DNA from: JASMHC01 sp042092935 | GTDB taxonomy: Bacteria; Pseudomonadota; Alphaproteobacteria; Rhodobacterales; Rhodobacteraceae | Assembly (NCBI GenBank): GCA_042092935.1 | Contig: JBELFK010000124.1 | Span: forward strand, 1 to 8,506 | Reading direction: 5' to 3' | Length of the DNA: 8,506 bases | Shown: positions 8,354 to 8,506 of the stretch, one piece after another | How the letters are laid out: every line of letters begins with the position of its first letter | How positions within the stretch are numbered: the first letter of the stretch is position 1 | Notes under the pieces: generated by a model | Seen by the model: only the letters and a program-made list of their open reading frames with translations | What the model was told of the DNA's origin: nothing | Databases searched by the model: none | Position numbers and translations under genes: made by a program

Positions 8354-8367
8354 TGTTAGCGCTACCA
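8354..8367. promoter_or_regulatory. LacI-family-type operator upstream of the kinase-glg operon
   Basis: TGTTAGCGCTACCA is a 14-bp inverted repeat centred on CG, with one mismatched pair. Its AGCGCT core and TG..CA ends fit the classic palindrome bound by LacI-family sugar repressors. It lies 46 bp upstream of the kinase ATG and directly downstream of a candidate -10 element, where bound repressor would block transcription. No regulator gene is in this window, so the cognate repressor is unknown. Confidence 0.6.
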
Positions 8368-8396
8368 TTATTTGTTTTGCAGGGCCTTCAGCTCAA
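8367..8396 (-). promoter_or_regulatory. Candidate sigma-70-type promoter for the operon
   Basis: On the minus strand, TTGAGC (8396-8391, four of six to TTGACA) is separated by 18 nt from AATAAT (8372-8367, five of six to TATAAT). Initiation would fall near 8360, inside the LacI-type palindrome, leaving a leader of about 50 nt before the kinase. It is the best pair seen in the 8309-8506 leader, but the -35 match is modest. The outer part, 8432-8506, shows no recognisable gene or site. Confidence 0.4.
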
Positions 8397-8411
8397 TTTC
8401 TCGGCCTAGAT

Positions 8412-8431
8412 GATGCATTTCTGCATCGCAG
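8412..8431. repeat. Two overlapping inverted repeats upstream of the promoter
   Basis: GATGCA-TTTC-TGCATC (8412-8427) is a perfect 6-bp inverted repeat. CTGC-ATC-GCAG (8421-8431) is a second one sharing its right arm. They lie about 15 bp upstream of the candidate -35, a typical place for an activator site. Function is not known; the symmetry is seen directly. Confidence 0.4.
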
Positions 8432-8506
8432 CAAAATTGTTGTGACGAATGAGGCAGTTACGCGGTGAATGACGGCGCATAAAACGAAACTACTCCCTGC
8501 GGGCCG

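Noticed and set aside
8331..8387. Direct repeat AGGGCCT at 8331-8337 and 8381-8387, exactly 50 bp apart on either side of the operator
   Set aside because: Only seven bases, nearly self-palindromic and G+C-rich; too short to separate from chance without comparison to relatives.
8461..8506. CCCTGCGGG inverted repeat at the right edge as a terminator of an upstream gene
   Set aside because: The stem is only three pairs, no clean T run follows, and the upstream gene lies outside the window.

Overview
The window looks like chromosomal DNA of an alphaproteobacterium, most likely a marine Rhodobacteraceae (Roseobacter-group) species. This is inferred from protein character, moderate-to-high G+C and gene order; no species is claimed. 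It is almost entirely one minus-strand transcription unit for glycogen metabolism. No RNA gene, mobile element, CRISPR array or plus-strand gene was found.

Read in the direction of transcription (high to low coordinates), the layout is as follows. A leader of about 200 bp (8309-8506) holds a plausible sigma-70-type promoter and a LacI-family-type palindromic operator placed over the expected transcription start. A PfkB-family sugar kinase, probably a fructokinase, follows (8308-7367). Then come glycogen phosphorylase glgP (7299-4909), branching enzyme glgB (4912-2705), ADP-glucose pyrophosphorylase glgC (2676 to about 1398) and glycogen synthase glgA (from 1396, running off the left edge about a dozen codons before its usual end). 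Spacing is tight: glgP/glgB share an ATGA overlap, glgB/glgC are 28 bp apart, and glgC/glgA touch. No terminator is visible inside the run, so a single polycistronic message is likely.

The genes form a closed cycle. GlgC makes ADP-glucose from glucose-1-phosphate and ATP, GlgA polymerises it, GlgB adds alpha-1,6 branches, and GlgP releases glucose-1-phosphate again. The leading kinase would supply a hexose phosphate. If it is a fructokinase, its product fructose-6-phosphate is also a known activator class for alphaproteobacterial GlgC, giving a feed-forward link.

The most useful non-routine observation is that the 10-N gap at 1413-1422 is flanked by identical hexamers (CAGTCT). Collapsing the gap and one copy restores a clean glgC end (...DRLDS, stop TAA), with glgA starting one base later. 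The gap is therefore probably a scaffolding artefact rather than missing sequence. I did not find a novel system. The rest is a well-formed glycogen operon with some regulatory details worth testing.
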